Below the pieces are notes generated by a model that saw only the letters and a program-made list of their open reading frames with translations, made no database searches and was not told where the DNA came from. A program made the translations under genes and the position numbers. DNA of 64,000 bases, from NCBI RefSeq assembly GCF_000226565.1, contig NC_016041.1, positions 1,302,001 to 1,366,000 on the forward strand, in the 5' to 3' direction. Position 1 is the first letter of the stretch, and every line of letters begins with the position of its first letter. Below, piece after piece: positions 56,620 to 64,000 of the stretch. The stretch comes from Glaciecola nitratireducens FR1064. Its GTDB lineage: Bacteria > Pseudomonadota > Gammaproteobacteria > Enterobacterales > Alteromonadaceae.

Positions 56620-57450
56620 ATGCAGTTAAAGCAAACCAATATCCAGTTAAGAGATGCGAAAAGGTATCTAACATTGAAAGGTCACTATCGTCTATTAGAC
56701 GTTAAAATGTACGATCACTACCTCGCTGATTTTGAATTCATTATTACCGTTAGTGACGGTGACACAGAGCTTAAATTAAGTACCTTTAAGCCGGTGCGTC
56801 TGCCGCTCGGTGGTTTCGTATACGTGGAAGCATCTTTTAAAGATAACGGGGTAGGCGGGTACTGGGATTTGCATAACGTGAGGTTATCAAGCATTGAGGA
56901 AGCATTACATTGCTGCGGCTTTGAAGTAGATGCAGCCCAGCAACAGGGAACAAAAATCATGCCTTTGCCCAGTCAAATAAAACAAATTACGGACGTGTCA
57001 TTAGTAAAAATTAAGGACATGTTCATCCAAGGTTATAGCAAGCAAAAAGAGATCGAAAGATGTTATTCATTTTATGATGCAATATTACTAAGAGAGTCTC
57101 TGAGTTGGCTATTTTCGGTCAAATTTGAGAGTGATAAACAGCGTGACTATGCTGCCGTTGGTGCGATGTTGTGGATGGGTTTTAAACACTATATTGACCC
57201 AAACTATAAGCTAACAGCAGGTGTGGATGATATGCAGGAATATCGCGACTTTCTTGAACAAGGAATTGCAACTTTGTCGAAGTTTGATGAAGATCTAGCC
57301 AACTACTTTGAACGCATTATGAATGAAAATTTGATGCTCAATTTAGACGGAAGTCTATTAAATGAATGCTCGATTACTCAGGCATTACAAATAGTCTATT
57401 TTCATGGTGTTACAGTGCCTAATTTCTATGAGGAGAAGCGCTATGGATAA
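56620..57450 (+). CDS. Hypothetical protein, partner of HD hydrolase
   Basis: This 276-residue protein matches no family I recognise. The N-terminal ~110 residues look like a small beta-rich domain (FEFIITVSDGDTELKLSTF, GGFVYVEASFKDNGVGGYW). The rest is helical (SFYDAILLRESLSWLFSVKFE; YRDFLEQGIATLSKFDEDLANYFERIM). There is no signal peptide or membrane helix. AGAGGT precedes the ATG. Its end overlaps the HD gene start by 8 bases, so the two are translated together and probably work together. A toxin or effector role is possible but only inference. Confidence 0.7.
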   Translation: MQLKQTNIQLRDAKRYLTLKGHYRLLDVKMYDHYLADFEFIITVSDGDTELKLSTFKPVRLPLGGFVYVEASFKDNGVGGYWDLHNVRLSSIEEALHCCGFEVDAAQQQGTKIMPLPSQIKQITDVSLVKIKDMFIQGYSKQKEIERCYSFYDAILLRESLSWLFSVKFESDKQRDYAAVGAMLWMGFKHYIDPNYKLTAGVDDMQEYRDFLEQGIATLSKFDEDLANYFERIMNENLMLNLDGSLLNECSITQALQIVYFHGVTVPNFYEEKRYG

Positions 57451-58288
57451 ACATTATCCCGCTCCTTATCGATTGATTACTGCATTGGAGTTGGCAGCAA
57501 AAGCTCATGCAGAACAGCGTCGTAAAAGTGACCATTCCCCTTACCTTAATCATCTAATTGATGTGATGTCGTTGCTAGTGAAATTCGGACATGAAGATGA
57601 AAACCTGCTCATTTCAGCACTGCTACATGATGTGATAGAAGATACGTTCGTAAACTATGAACAACTCTACTTGATGTTCGGTGAAGAGGTTGCTGATACA
57701 GTAAAAGGGTTAAGCGATAATAAGCTTTTAAGTATTCAAAAACGTAAAGAAGAACAATTAGAAAAAGCTAAAGACGGTTCTGTAAATCATAAATTAATTA
57801 AGCTTTCTGATGCGGTCAGTAATGCCTCGATGATACCTTTAAACTGGTCAGTTAAACAGGCGGAAGATTCAATTAATCACCTCAAGAAAATCGCAGATAT
57901 ATGCGGTGATGCATGCCCAGATATGCATCAAATGCTATTGGAAACAATCGACTCATCGATGGTTTCACTCGAAAAGAATAAGCGTGAAATTGACGACAAA
58001 ATTGATGGTTATATTGAGCAGAAACTGGTGTTTTATTCCGTTCGAAATGACCGGTTTTACTTGTCTGAAAGCGATGAAAATCTTCCTTTAAATGTATCCG
58101 TAATGCACGGGAAATTCGATGGTTACATGCGTTCAATCCGCTCCGATAGGTTAAGTTTTTATGCCAAGCCGACAGTATTTGAAAACATAAATTCGACTGT
58201 AAGTGAGCTTGGGATTATTGACTTTAACCTTCCGATTGAAACACCGATTTTGTCAGGTTTAATGCAAGTGGCGCTGCGGTATCGGTAA
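57443..58288 (+). CDS. MESH1-like HD-domain (p)ppGpp hydrolase family protein
   Basis: This 281-residue protein has an N-terminal HD domain of the RelA/SpoT hydrolase (MESH1) type. The metal ligands and motifs line up with that family: YLNHLIDV (H37), ALLHDVIEDT (H62-D63, E66-D67) and IKLSDAVSN (K120, D123, N127), with the substrate-side QRRK (25-28). No synthetase domain is present. The C-terminal ~110 residues are of unknown type. The ATG at 57443 has GAGGAG upstream; an in-frame start at 57404 lies inside the preceding gene. It may hydrolyse an alarmone or another nucleotide, possibly neutralising or working with its partner. Confidence 0.82.
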   Translation: MDKHYPAPYRLITALELAAKAHAEQRRKSDHSPYLNHLIDVMSLLVKFGHEDENLLISALLHDVIEDTFVNYEQLYLMFGEEVADTVKGLSDNKLLSIQKRKEEQLEKAKDGSVNHKLIKLSDAVSNASMIPLNWSVKQAEDSINHLKKIADICGDACPDMHQMLLETIDSSMVSLEKNKREIDDKIDGYIEQKLVFYSVRNDRFYLSESDENLPLNVSVMHGKFDGYMRSIRSDRLSFYAKPTVFENINSTVSELGIIDFNLPIETPILSGLMQVALRYR

Positions 58289-58496
58289 TTGAACGGTTGG
58301 ATTTGAGATTGTTTTAACAAGCTTGTTAATTCAGCATCTAGCTCATATTCTGTTTTCGTTAACTCGATATTGACAACGTTTAGATTATTTATCAATATTT
58401 AGTTTTACGGGCGATTTTACAGGTTTGTATGTGTTTCTTACTTATAGCGTTACTACTGAACTAGCTAGCAGTCGCATTTTGTATCCTCCTCCCCCC
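58289..58496. other. Spacer before the AGTGGTAAC array
   Basis: About 210 bases contain no gene. A C8 run sits directly before the first repeat. Confidence 0.4.
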
Positions 58497-58623
58497 GTTA
58501 CCACTTAAATTATTTTTTCAGTGGTAACGCTTTCTAAAATTTCAGTGGTAACGCATAAAAAATTCAGTGGTAACGCTTTTTATTAGTTAAGTGGTAACGC
58601 ATGATAAAGTTAAGTGGTAACGG
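58497..58623. repeat. Iteron-like array of AGTGGTAAC repeats
   Basis: One inverted copy (GTTACCACTT, 58497-58506) is followed by five direct copies of [CA]AGTGGTAACG[CG] at 58519, 58543, 58565, 58589 and 58612. Start-to-start spacing is 24, 22, 24 and 23 bases, and the spacers are AT-rich and unrelated. The last copy ends 57 bases before the ATG of the DUF429 gene. The regular period resembles iterons or a cooperative operator; the binding protein is unknown. Confidence 0.9.
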
Positions 58624-58680
58624 ATCCTTATTCATTGGCTTAACTACTATCGCAGTTTTTTCTTGGGAGATATTGTTTAT

Positions 58681-59727
58681 ATGAAGGCTTACATTGGCAT
58701 AGACGTTTCATGCGCGAAAAAGAAGCGTTGCCCAATTGCAATCTGCATAAAGGAAAACGACCGATTAGTACCGCTCTTGTTAGCGCAAGCTAAATATCAA
58801 CCACCGTTCGGTTCTGGTAATGCAAAGACACTTTTTGCTGAGAACAATACCGCTTATGCGGCGGGAATAAAAAGTTACATAGTTGACGTTTGCAAGCAAC
58901 ACAATTTGACGCCTGCCAGGATAGCAATTGATGCGCCGCTTTTACCTAAAAAAAATGACCAGAAAAGACGTATTGCAGAAAGAGAACTCGACAGGCAAAA
59001 AATCAGTTGTTATGCAACGCCCTCACAAAGTGAATTTGAGCGCATTATCGAAAGAGGTAAAACACATTTAAAAGAGGGCGGACAAGTTGTTCACTTACCT
59101 CACTCAATACAGATATTTATGTTGGCAGGTTTTGCTATTTATCAAGCGTTGAAAAATGTGGCTGAATGTATCGAGGTTTTTCCTCATGCAACTGCGAAAC
59201 TATTAGGTACAGCAGGCAAGCACAAGACAAAAGATAATCAAGCACATATTCAACTACATGCTATGAGCAAATATGCTGGTTGGCCGCGCACAGAAGAAGA
59301 GTGGGGCACTGTCAAAGATATTTGTAGCGGCGATGTGCATGACAAGGTAGATGCATACTCTGCGGCTTGGATAGCAAGTTTGGATGATGAACAGCACTTA
59401 GTGCTTGGTAACCCTTCTTCAAATGACGCAATTTATTTACCTCGTCTGGAAACGTTAAATACCTTTGATATTGCTCCGCTCAATACTGGTAACACAACTC
59501 CTCTTGAGCAACAAACTGGTGAGCCCAAAAGTGAGCCCGTTAATAAAAGTGGCATGATTGCGAAAAAAGAGAGCGTTGAACACGATAAAATTTGCCCTGG
59601 TTGTGGGCAACATAACTTTAAGCGCTGGCCATGGGGTTGGGATGCCCATGCTGCGTTCAAATGCTCCGGTTTAAAAAGTGAAAATCCAGAACTCCGTAAG
59701 CAAGAGTTTAAAGCTAAGTTTCTCTAA
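58681..59727 (+). CDS. DUF429 family protein, predicted RNase H-like nuclease
   Basis: This 348-residue protein of the DUF429 family has the RNase H-like first strand with acidic residue (YIGIDVSCAKKKR, residues 3-15) and a second conserved acid in ARIAIDAPLLP. ECIEVFPHATAKLLG and HDKVDAYSAAWIA are further core segments. A C-terminal zinc-ribbon-like tail (CPGCGQHNF..., then C near the end) may bind nucleic acid. TTG at 58663 is in frame, but the ATG at 58681 starts directly at the conserved strand. The iteron-like array is just upstream, so this gene is its probable target. Confidence 0.75.
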   Translation: MKAYIGIDVSCAKKKRCPIAICIKENDRLVPLLLAQAKYQPPFGSGNAKTLFAENNTAYAAGIKSYIVDVCKQHNLTPARIAIDAPLLPKKNDQKRRIAERELDRQKISCYATPSQSEFERIIERGKTHLKEGGQVVHLPHSIQIFMLAGFAIYQALKNVAECIEVFPHATAKLLGTAGKHKTKDNQAHIQLHAMSKYAGWPRTEEEWGTVKDICSGDVHDKVDAYSAAWIASLDDEQHLVLGNPSSNDAIYLPRLETLNTFDIAPLNTGNTTPLEQQTGEPKSEPVNKSGMIAKKESVEHDKICPGCGQHNFKRWPWGWDAHAAFKCSGLKSENPELRKQEFKAKFL

Positions 59728-59864
59728 ACAACTATCAATCGATTTTATAAGTTTTGGGGCTGTATTTCAGTTCATACCATAAACGTACTCAAGGGATTGA
59801 TTTGTAATTTTCCAATGCCAAACTAACCTAAGGAATTTCACAAATAAGAGAGCAGGGAATAGGC

Positions 59865-60575
59865 GTGAAAGATAAAGAGAAAATTGCATTGTTCATTGAT
59901 GCTGACAATGCACCAGCTAGCAAAATCGAAACTATCCTTTCAGAGCTTGCGCGATATGGTGTGGTTAACATTCGAAAAGCATATGGAAATTGGAAAAGCC
60001 CGAATATCAAACCTTGGGAAGATGTGCTTCACGAATTTGCTATACAGCCTATACAACAGTTTGACTTAACTAAAGGTAAAAATGCAACAGACATAGCGCT
60101 TGTTATAGATGCAATGGATATTCTGTATACTAAAGACGTCGATTCAATATGCCTAGTGTCATCTGATTGCGATTTTACGCCGCTTGTTACTCGTGCACTA
60201 GCAGATGGTAAGTTCGTCATTGGTTTTGGTGAGCGTAAAGCACCTTCGGCATTTGTTAATAGCTGTTCGAAGTTTTTGTATCTCGATGAAGAAGCGACTG
60301 ACGAAAAACCAGTTAAGAAAACAAAACCCAATATAAAAAGTGATACAAAACTGATGAATATGTTGCGCCAAGCAATAGAGGCGTCAGAAGATGATGAGGG
60401 GTGGGCAAATTTAGGTACCATAGGGCGACACATTTCTAACCATGCATCGTTTGACCCTCGTAACTATGGCTTTAAAAAATTAATTGATTTATTTTCGGCG
60501 ATAGACCTTTTCGAAGTTAAGACGAAAAATGGTAGTGGCACCTATATCAGAGATAAGCGTAAGACAAAACCGTAA
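59865..60575 (+). CDS. NYN domain and OST-HTH protein
   Basis: This 236-residue protein has an N-terminal NYN (PIN-like, LabA-type) nuclease domain. The acidic site is visible in LFIDADNAPAS (D12, D14), KNATDIALVIDAMD and LVSSDCDFTPLV. The C-terminal OST-HTH/LOTUS domain (about 160-232, LGTIGRHISNHASFDPRNYGF) is expected to bind RNA. It uses a GTG start with GGG upstream. The predicted activity is RNA cleavage or binding. It lies downstream of DUF429 with a 137-base gap. Confidence 0.87.
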   Translation: MKDKEKIALFIDADNAPASKIETILSELARYGVVNIRKAYGNWKSPNIKPWEDVLHEFAIQPIQQFDLTKGKNATDIALVIDAMDILYTKDVDSICLVSSDCDFTPLVTRALADGKFVIGFGERKAPSAFVNSCSKFLYLDEEATDEKPVKKTKPNIKSDTKLMNMLRQAIEASEDDEGWANLGTIGRHISNHASFDPRNYGFKKLIDLFSAIDLFEVKTKNGSGTYIRDKRKTKP

Positions 60576-60725
60576 AATAAGCTGGATTCATTTGTTTACG
60601 AACCTTTAATACATGCTCTGCCAAAGTTGAACAAATACTTTCCTATTTCGCCAGAATGATTGCTGTCCTTTTGAGTAACAAGGTCTGCCTCTATGCACAG
60701 TTGCAACAAAAAAGAAGACCGAATA

Positions 60726-61379
60726 ATGAATGACAATGATATCGATAGATTAAAAAAATTAGCTGAAGTTTATCTACCAGATGAGCGGCAACATTACTTC
60801 TCAACAACGTTGGAAAGAGAGCATGAAAGGCTTAGTGAAATTCAGCTTAATACAACGACTCCCAGAACAGCACTACAGTTGTTTGAAACGGCTAAAAATC
60901 TCTCACTATATTCTTGGTTCGTATACAGGTTTCATCAGGTAGCTGAGTTAACAGCATTTTCAGCGCTTGAAGTAGCTTTAAAAGAAAAATATGAAAACGA
61001 AACGTTAGGCGAGCAAAGTGAAAAGAAGCAGCCTAAATTGACTCTCTATTTTCTAATGCAACACGCTAAAGATAATGAGTGGATCAAAAATGAAGGGTTC
61101 CCAAGCCTTTATAGTCGAGCTTGGTCGTTGGCAGAAGATAAGAAAAATTCAAAGCATGCTCAGCTCCATGATTTTGACAAAGAGCCAGAAATGATATGCG
61201 AAGCGCCAAGTAAACAAGAAGTTGACGAGGCTTTGAAAGAGCTCGATCTAGTGTCTGCTGTCGCTGAGAATACAAATAAAATTCGTAACGACTTGGCTCA
61301 TGGTTCAAACATCTTGCATTCAAATAGTCTTTCGACACTGGTTTTGGTTGCTGAAGTAATTAATCAACTCTATGAATAA
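60726..61379 (+). CDS. HEPN-motif hypothetical protein
   Basis: This 217-residue, mostly helical protein is unfamiliar overall, but near its end NKIRNDLAHGSNIL gives the R-x4-H motif (R187, H192) of HEPN ribonucleases and HEPN-like DUF4145 proteins. The upstream helices ending LTAFSALEVALKEKY fit a HEPN bundle. The frame is open to 60693, but the ATG at 60726 has AGAAG upstream. It is next to the NYN protein, suggesting another RNA-related defence gene. Confidence 0.6.
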   Translation: MNDNDIDRLKKLAEVYLPDERQHYFSTTLEREHERLSEIQLNTTTPRTALQLFETAKNLSLYSWFVYRFHQVAELTAFSALEVALKEKYENETLGEQSEKKQPKLTLYFLMQHAKDNEWIKNEGFPSLYSRAWSLAEDKKNSKHAQLHDFDKEPEMICEAPSKQEVDEALKELDLVSAVAENTNKIRNDLAHGSNILHSNSLSTLVLVAEVINQLYE

Positions 61380-61497
61380 ATGAAGTTTGGCCTAATAGGT
61401 AAGGTAGGACCTTCAGTATGCATACTTTGCAAATGCACTGACCTTTAAATGCCTCGTCGTCCAATGAGATCCAATAAAGTTAAAGTGGTAAAAAGGT

Positions 61498-62280
61498 CTA
61501 AGAAGCTGTAAAGCGACACTTTGGAAAGTTGCTACAACCCAAAAATTCATTTCCTTTGTGAGGTCCTTTTTTAGCTACTCGCTTAACTAGCTTACAATCA
61601 CATCTTGGACAAAAATTAACAGCGCTTGTTTGTATACTTGGCTTGCTTTTATCATCAATGTTCGACTGCACTTCAGCCGTCAGCGCAAGTAACTCATCAC
61701 CGTTAATTAATGTAATAGGCAAGTTAGCGGAAAACGCTAAAGCTTCTTTTGTAAAGTGGCCTGAACTGACGATATAAACGGTTTTTGCTGACGACGCTTT
61801 CAACACGCCAAACATCTCTCGAACAACGGCTATACCTACTTTTGAGTTTCGCCACTGTTTGCATTGCACAATATGATGCTCACCATCTTTTGAAAGCAAT
61901 AAGTCAATACCACCATCAGCACCGCAAGTCATATTCTCTTGAACTGTAAAACCTTTTCGTCTAAACACTTCACCAACAAGCACTTCAAAGTCGCTCCATG
62001 AAGTTTCACGCAACGTTTGAATGCTTGTTTGGTGTTCAACTAGCTGTTTGCGTTTGTGGTGTCTAAAAGCTGAAGTGACAGCTGGTATTAAGAACAGCAG
62101 ACTAAACCAAATTGCTACATTGCGGCCTGCACCTGCAACCATGACCATTATTTGATTGTCGGTAACTAAATTCGGAAAAACGTAAGTAAGGCTAATATAG
62201 ACGACAACGCCAGCGATAACACTTGCCCACCATGGAAGGTAGGAAAAGATGACTAATAGTGAAGCAGATTTTTTACTCAT
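61498..62280 (-). CDS. Membrane-anchored Mrr-like restriction endonuclease
   Basis: This 260-residue protein has two N-terminal membrane helices (about 8-35 and 45-70). A restriction-endonuclease-like Mrr domain (about 88-200) has the catalytic D-x(n)-QxK pattern in GADGGIDLLLS and HIVQCKQW. The C-terminal C4 zinc ribbon of the topoisomerase type is CPRC...LGCSNFPKC. Mrr enzymes cut modified DNA. Membrane tethering suggests action on DNA entering the cell. It is convergent with the HEPN gene. Confidence 0.85.
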   Translation of the reverse strand: MSKKSASLLVIFSYLPWWASVIAGVVVYISLTYVFPNLVTDNQIMVMVAGAGRNVAIWFSLLFLIPAVTSAFRHHKRKQLVEHQTSIQTLRETSWSDFEVLVGEVFRRKGFTVQENMTCGADGGIDLLLSKDGEHHIVQCKQWRNSKVGIAVVREMFGVLKASSAKTVYIVSSGHFTKEALAFSANLPITLINGDELLALTAEVQSNIDDKSKPSIQTSAVNFCPRCDCKLVKRVAKKGPHKGNEFLGCSNFPKCRFTAS

Positions 62281-62853
62281 GATATTTCAAGACGATTATT
62301 CCAACGGATGAGCCTATGCAGATTAGTGTCATTCGCAAGAACGGAAAACATCATTTGTTATATGAATGTATATTCAAAGTGCTTATGAATCCGCTGTATA
62401 TAGCACTTTGAACTTATAGGGCAATCTTTAGAACCGTGTATTCAGAGACTTTGAGATATATCTACCAATATCAAAATATCATTTGCGCGATTGAGGTCTT
62501 TATATCTTGATATATATAGCTAACGATTTTTAAGCTTTCTCGCCGCATGTTTAAAGAGAAAAGCACTAAAACAGCACCTTTGAAATAATTCAAAATGATA
62601 ATCTTCTGGTTTAAGCAAGCTAGTACCTCAATATAAATTCGTGTTTTTGTTCAAATGCTTCACTCCAAAATCAAAATAAAAGTGTCGTTTTACAGTGGTT
62701 TTTGAACAAGAAGCAGAAATAGCGCGGTTGCATGCTGATTTAAGCAAAGTTTGGGCTAGGATAATTATCAGTTGCTCACCAAAAGCATTACTGGTTTTGG
62801 TGAGGCAACGATTTTAAAAAACTTTTTAATCTGGAATTTAATGAGGAAAATAT
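62281..62853. other. Intergenic region with hairpin and motif copy
   Basis: About 570 AT-rich bases contain no gene. An 11-bp perfect inverted repeat, TTCAAAGTGCT (62373-62383) and AGCACTTTGAA (62402-62412), lies here. There is also a copy of ATTCAAAATGATAAT (62588-62602), the motif repeated near the integrase. Confidence 0.6.
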
Positions 62854-63111
62854 ATGAACGTTATTAACGACATCATAGCAGTAATCGAAGAGCATAAATA
62901 CTGCAGTTCATCGGAGTTACTTGCGGAAGCTTTAGCGTCTTTTTGCAGCCCTGCTTACAACGTGAATCTGCTAGAAATATGCAAAAAGCTAGACGGCTCC
63001 AATAAGGATTTAGTGAATCGACTGATTAATGTCACGTACGGCTGGTTACCTGACTTTAAAGCTCAAGATGAAGCTTTGAGATGGTTGAAGAAAGAAAAGT
63101 TTATTAAATGA
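62854..63111 (+). CDS. Hypothetical small protein
   Basis: This 85-residue helical protein (NVINDIIAVIEEHKYCSSSELLAEALASFC; GWLPDFKAQDEALRWLKKEKFIK) has no recognised domain. TGAGGA precedes the ATG at good distance. It is isolated, with about 570 and 360 bases of non-coding DNA on its sides. Coding status is supported by composition and ribosome site only. Confidence 0.55.
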   Translation: MNVINDIIAVIEEHKYCSSSELLAEALASFCSPAYNVNLLEICKKLDGSNKDLVNRLINVTYGWLPDFKAQDEALRWLKKEKFIK

Positions 63112-63468
63112 ATTGTTTATTTACGTGAGTAATATTCTTTGTCACTAAGGTGCTCTTGATACTCATAAATAACACTATTAATCACAGGATCGTTATTAGT
63201 CATGTTTAACGAACCTGTGAATTTTATTTATTAGGAAAAATTCGATAATCCTTTCGGCGTGCGCAACAAATGTCTTTCGGTAGTGGATGACCTCTCACTT
63301 TAATAATCAAGAACTCTTGATAAAACTTTGTGTATTAAGCTCTGTAGAGATGTATATAAATATCATTATCCCTAGCTATTAATATAGATAGTACTATTTT
63401 GATATGTAACCATTTCAATTCTTGTTTATTCCCGAATTTTCCCATATTCTCTTACTTGTTAATCAGAG
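63112..63468. other. Intergenic region, nothing recognised
   Basis: These 357 AT-rich bases have no gene, terminator or repeat I can support. They probably contain the promoter of the HTH-DUF262 pair. Confidence 0.4.
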
Positions 63469-63477
63469 ATGAAAATT

Positions 63478-63651
63478 ATGAATGAGCAAATTCTGACCCT
63501 TAAAGAAGTCGCAGAATACTTAAAGCTTACGGAGAAAACAGCTTATAGACTAGCAGCTGATAAAAAGCTGCCAGGTTTCAAAGTAGGGGGGAGTTGGCGT
63601 TTTAGAAAAGAAGATCTTGAAAAATGGATTGAGGCACAAAAGGACATATGA
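63478..63651 (+). CDS. Excisionase-like helix-turn-helix protein
   Basis: This protein of about 57 residues is of the excisionase/MerR-like DNA-binding type (LTLKEVAEYLKLTEKTAYRLAADKKLPGFKVGGSWRFRKEDLEKWI), with the characteristic G-x-W-R-F wing. GAGATG precedes the ATG at 63478; an ATG at 63469 is also possible. Its TGA overlaps the ATG of the DUF262 gene by one base, so the two are coupled. It may recognise DNA for its nuclease partner or regulate it. Confidence 0.8.
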   Translation: MNEQILTLKEVAEYLKLTEKTAYRLAADKKLPGFKVGGSWRFRKEDLEKWIEAQKDI

Positions 63652-64000
63652 TGCACTTACCTGAACCGAAAAACTTACCTTACAAAACACTTTTAGCTGA
63701 TATTGAAAAAGGGCTAATTAAAATACCTCAATTTCAACGCGATTACGTCTGGAGCAAAGAACGAGCTGCGGGACTAATCGATAGTATTCTGAAGGGATAC
63801 CCAATTGGGACCTTCATCACTTGGAAGACGAAAGAAACACTGCGTGTTGTTAAAGACTTAGGTGGTGTTGTTTTACCTCCTGTGCCTGAAGGTGATTTCG
63901 CCGAGTACGTATTAGATGGTCAACAACGCATGACTAGCCTTTTTTGTGCGCTTAAAGGTGTACAGATTAAAAGAGGCAAAAAAACAGATGACTTTGCAGA
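63651..64000 (+). CDS. DUF262 (GmrS-like) protein, N-terminal part
   Basis: The frame is open to the window edge. The first ~116 residues show the DUF262/ParB-like fold of type IV restriction protein GmrSD: IKIPQFQRDYVWSKERAAGLIDSILKGYPIGTFI, then EYVLDGQQRMTSLFCALKG with the DGQQR nucleotide-binding motif. Whether the GmrD-like nuclease part follows cannot be seen. The HTH gene immediately upstream is often found with DUF262 genes in defence islands. Confidence 0.85.
   Translation, partial: MHLPEPKNLPYKTLLADIEKGLIKIPQFQRDYVWSKERAAGLIDSILKGYPIGTFITWKTKETLRVVKDLGGVVLPPVPEGDFAEYVLDGQQRMTSLFCALKGVQIKRGKKTDDFA

Noticed and set aside
58497-58623. AGTGGTAAC array as a CRISPR
   Set aside because: The repeat core is only 9-12 bases and the spacers are about 11 bases of AT-rich sequence, far too short. 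No cas genes are nearby.
45254-64000. Second copy of the tRNA-Ser 3' end inside the window as attR
   Set aside because: I found no convincing duplicate of the CTCTCTCCGCCA end by reading. The right boundary is most likely beyond the window.

Overview
The window looks like a chromosomal segment of a marine gammaproteobacterium of the Alteromonadales (Glaciecola/Paraglaciecola/Alteromonas type). The evidence is the gene order (ffh-ypjD-corC neighbourhood, rpsP-rimM-trmD-rplS, aspS-nudB-ruvCAB-ybgC-tolQRAB-pal-cpoB-tRNA-Lys-nadA), the moderate GC content, and the large c-di-GMP signalling proteins. Genus-level placement is inference from gene content only.

Core region, 1 to about 45,260. It opens with the 3' part of fadI and a complete fadJ (anaerobic-type beta-oxidation complex), followed by a large periplasmic-propeller GGDEF/EAL protein, an M16 zinc protease and SixA. 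Next come a CorC-family transporter, YpjD, and ffh with the ribosomal/tRNA-modification operon rpsP-rimM-trmD-rplS. A second PAS-GGDEF-EAL protein, an AbgT-family transporter and the aromatic amino-acid genes follow: DAHP synthase-tyrA, with a perfect TyrR box upstream, facing pheA. A double-receiver response regulator and YciH sit upstream of pheA. A Fur-box-preceded ferric iron ABC transporter (substrate-binding protein, permease, ATPase) is next. Then come aspS-nudB-ruvC-ruvA-ruvB, the complete Tol-Pal cluster, two identical tRNA-Lys genes, nadA and tRNA-Ser(GGA).

Accessory region, about 45,254 to the right edge. A 720-residue tyrosine recombinase begins about 110 bp after the tRNA-Ser 3' end, as expected for an integrative element using that tRNA as its attachment site; the far end is not in the window. 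Its cargo is mostly defence-like or conflict-related. It includes an AbiEi/AbiEii type IV toxin-antitoxin pair, a Sel1-repeat lipoprotein, and an IS91-type transposase paired with an IntI-like recombinase beside a decayed GGDEF gene. Further right are a LEM-3-like GIY-YIG protein, a small XRE regulator, and a divergent two-gene operon (unknown protein plus MESH1-like HD hydrolase). The XRE gene and the operon share a promoter region whose -35/-10 spacer is filled by a perfect palindrome. An iteron-like array of six AGTGGTAAC copies precedes a DUF429 protein. Then come a NYN-OST-HTH protein, a HEPN-motif protein, a membrane-tethered Mrr-like nuclease, and an excisionase-like HTH gene overlapping a DUF262 (GmrS-like) gene cut by the window edge.

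The most interesting parts are the XRE-controlled operon with the alarmone-hydrolase-like gene, the AGTGGTAAC array with the following run of putative RNA-cleaving proteins, a repeated TTCAAAATGATAA motif in and beside the integrase, and a candidate antisense-strand small RNA after ruvB. Functional calls rest on recognisable motifs. No database search was possible.
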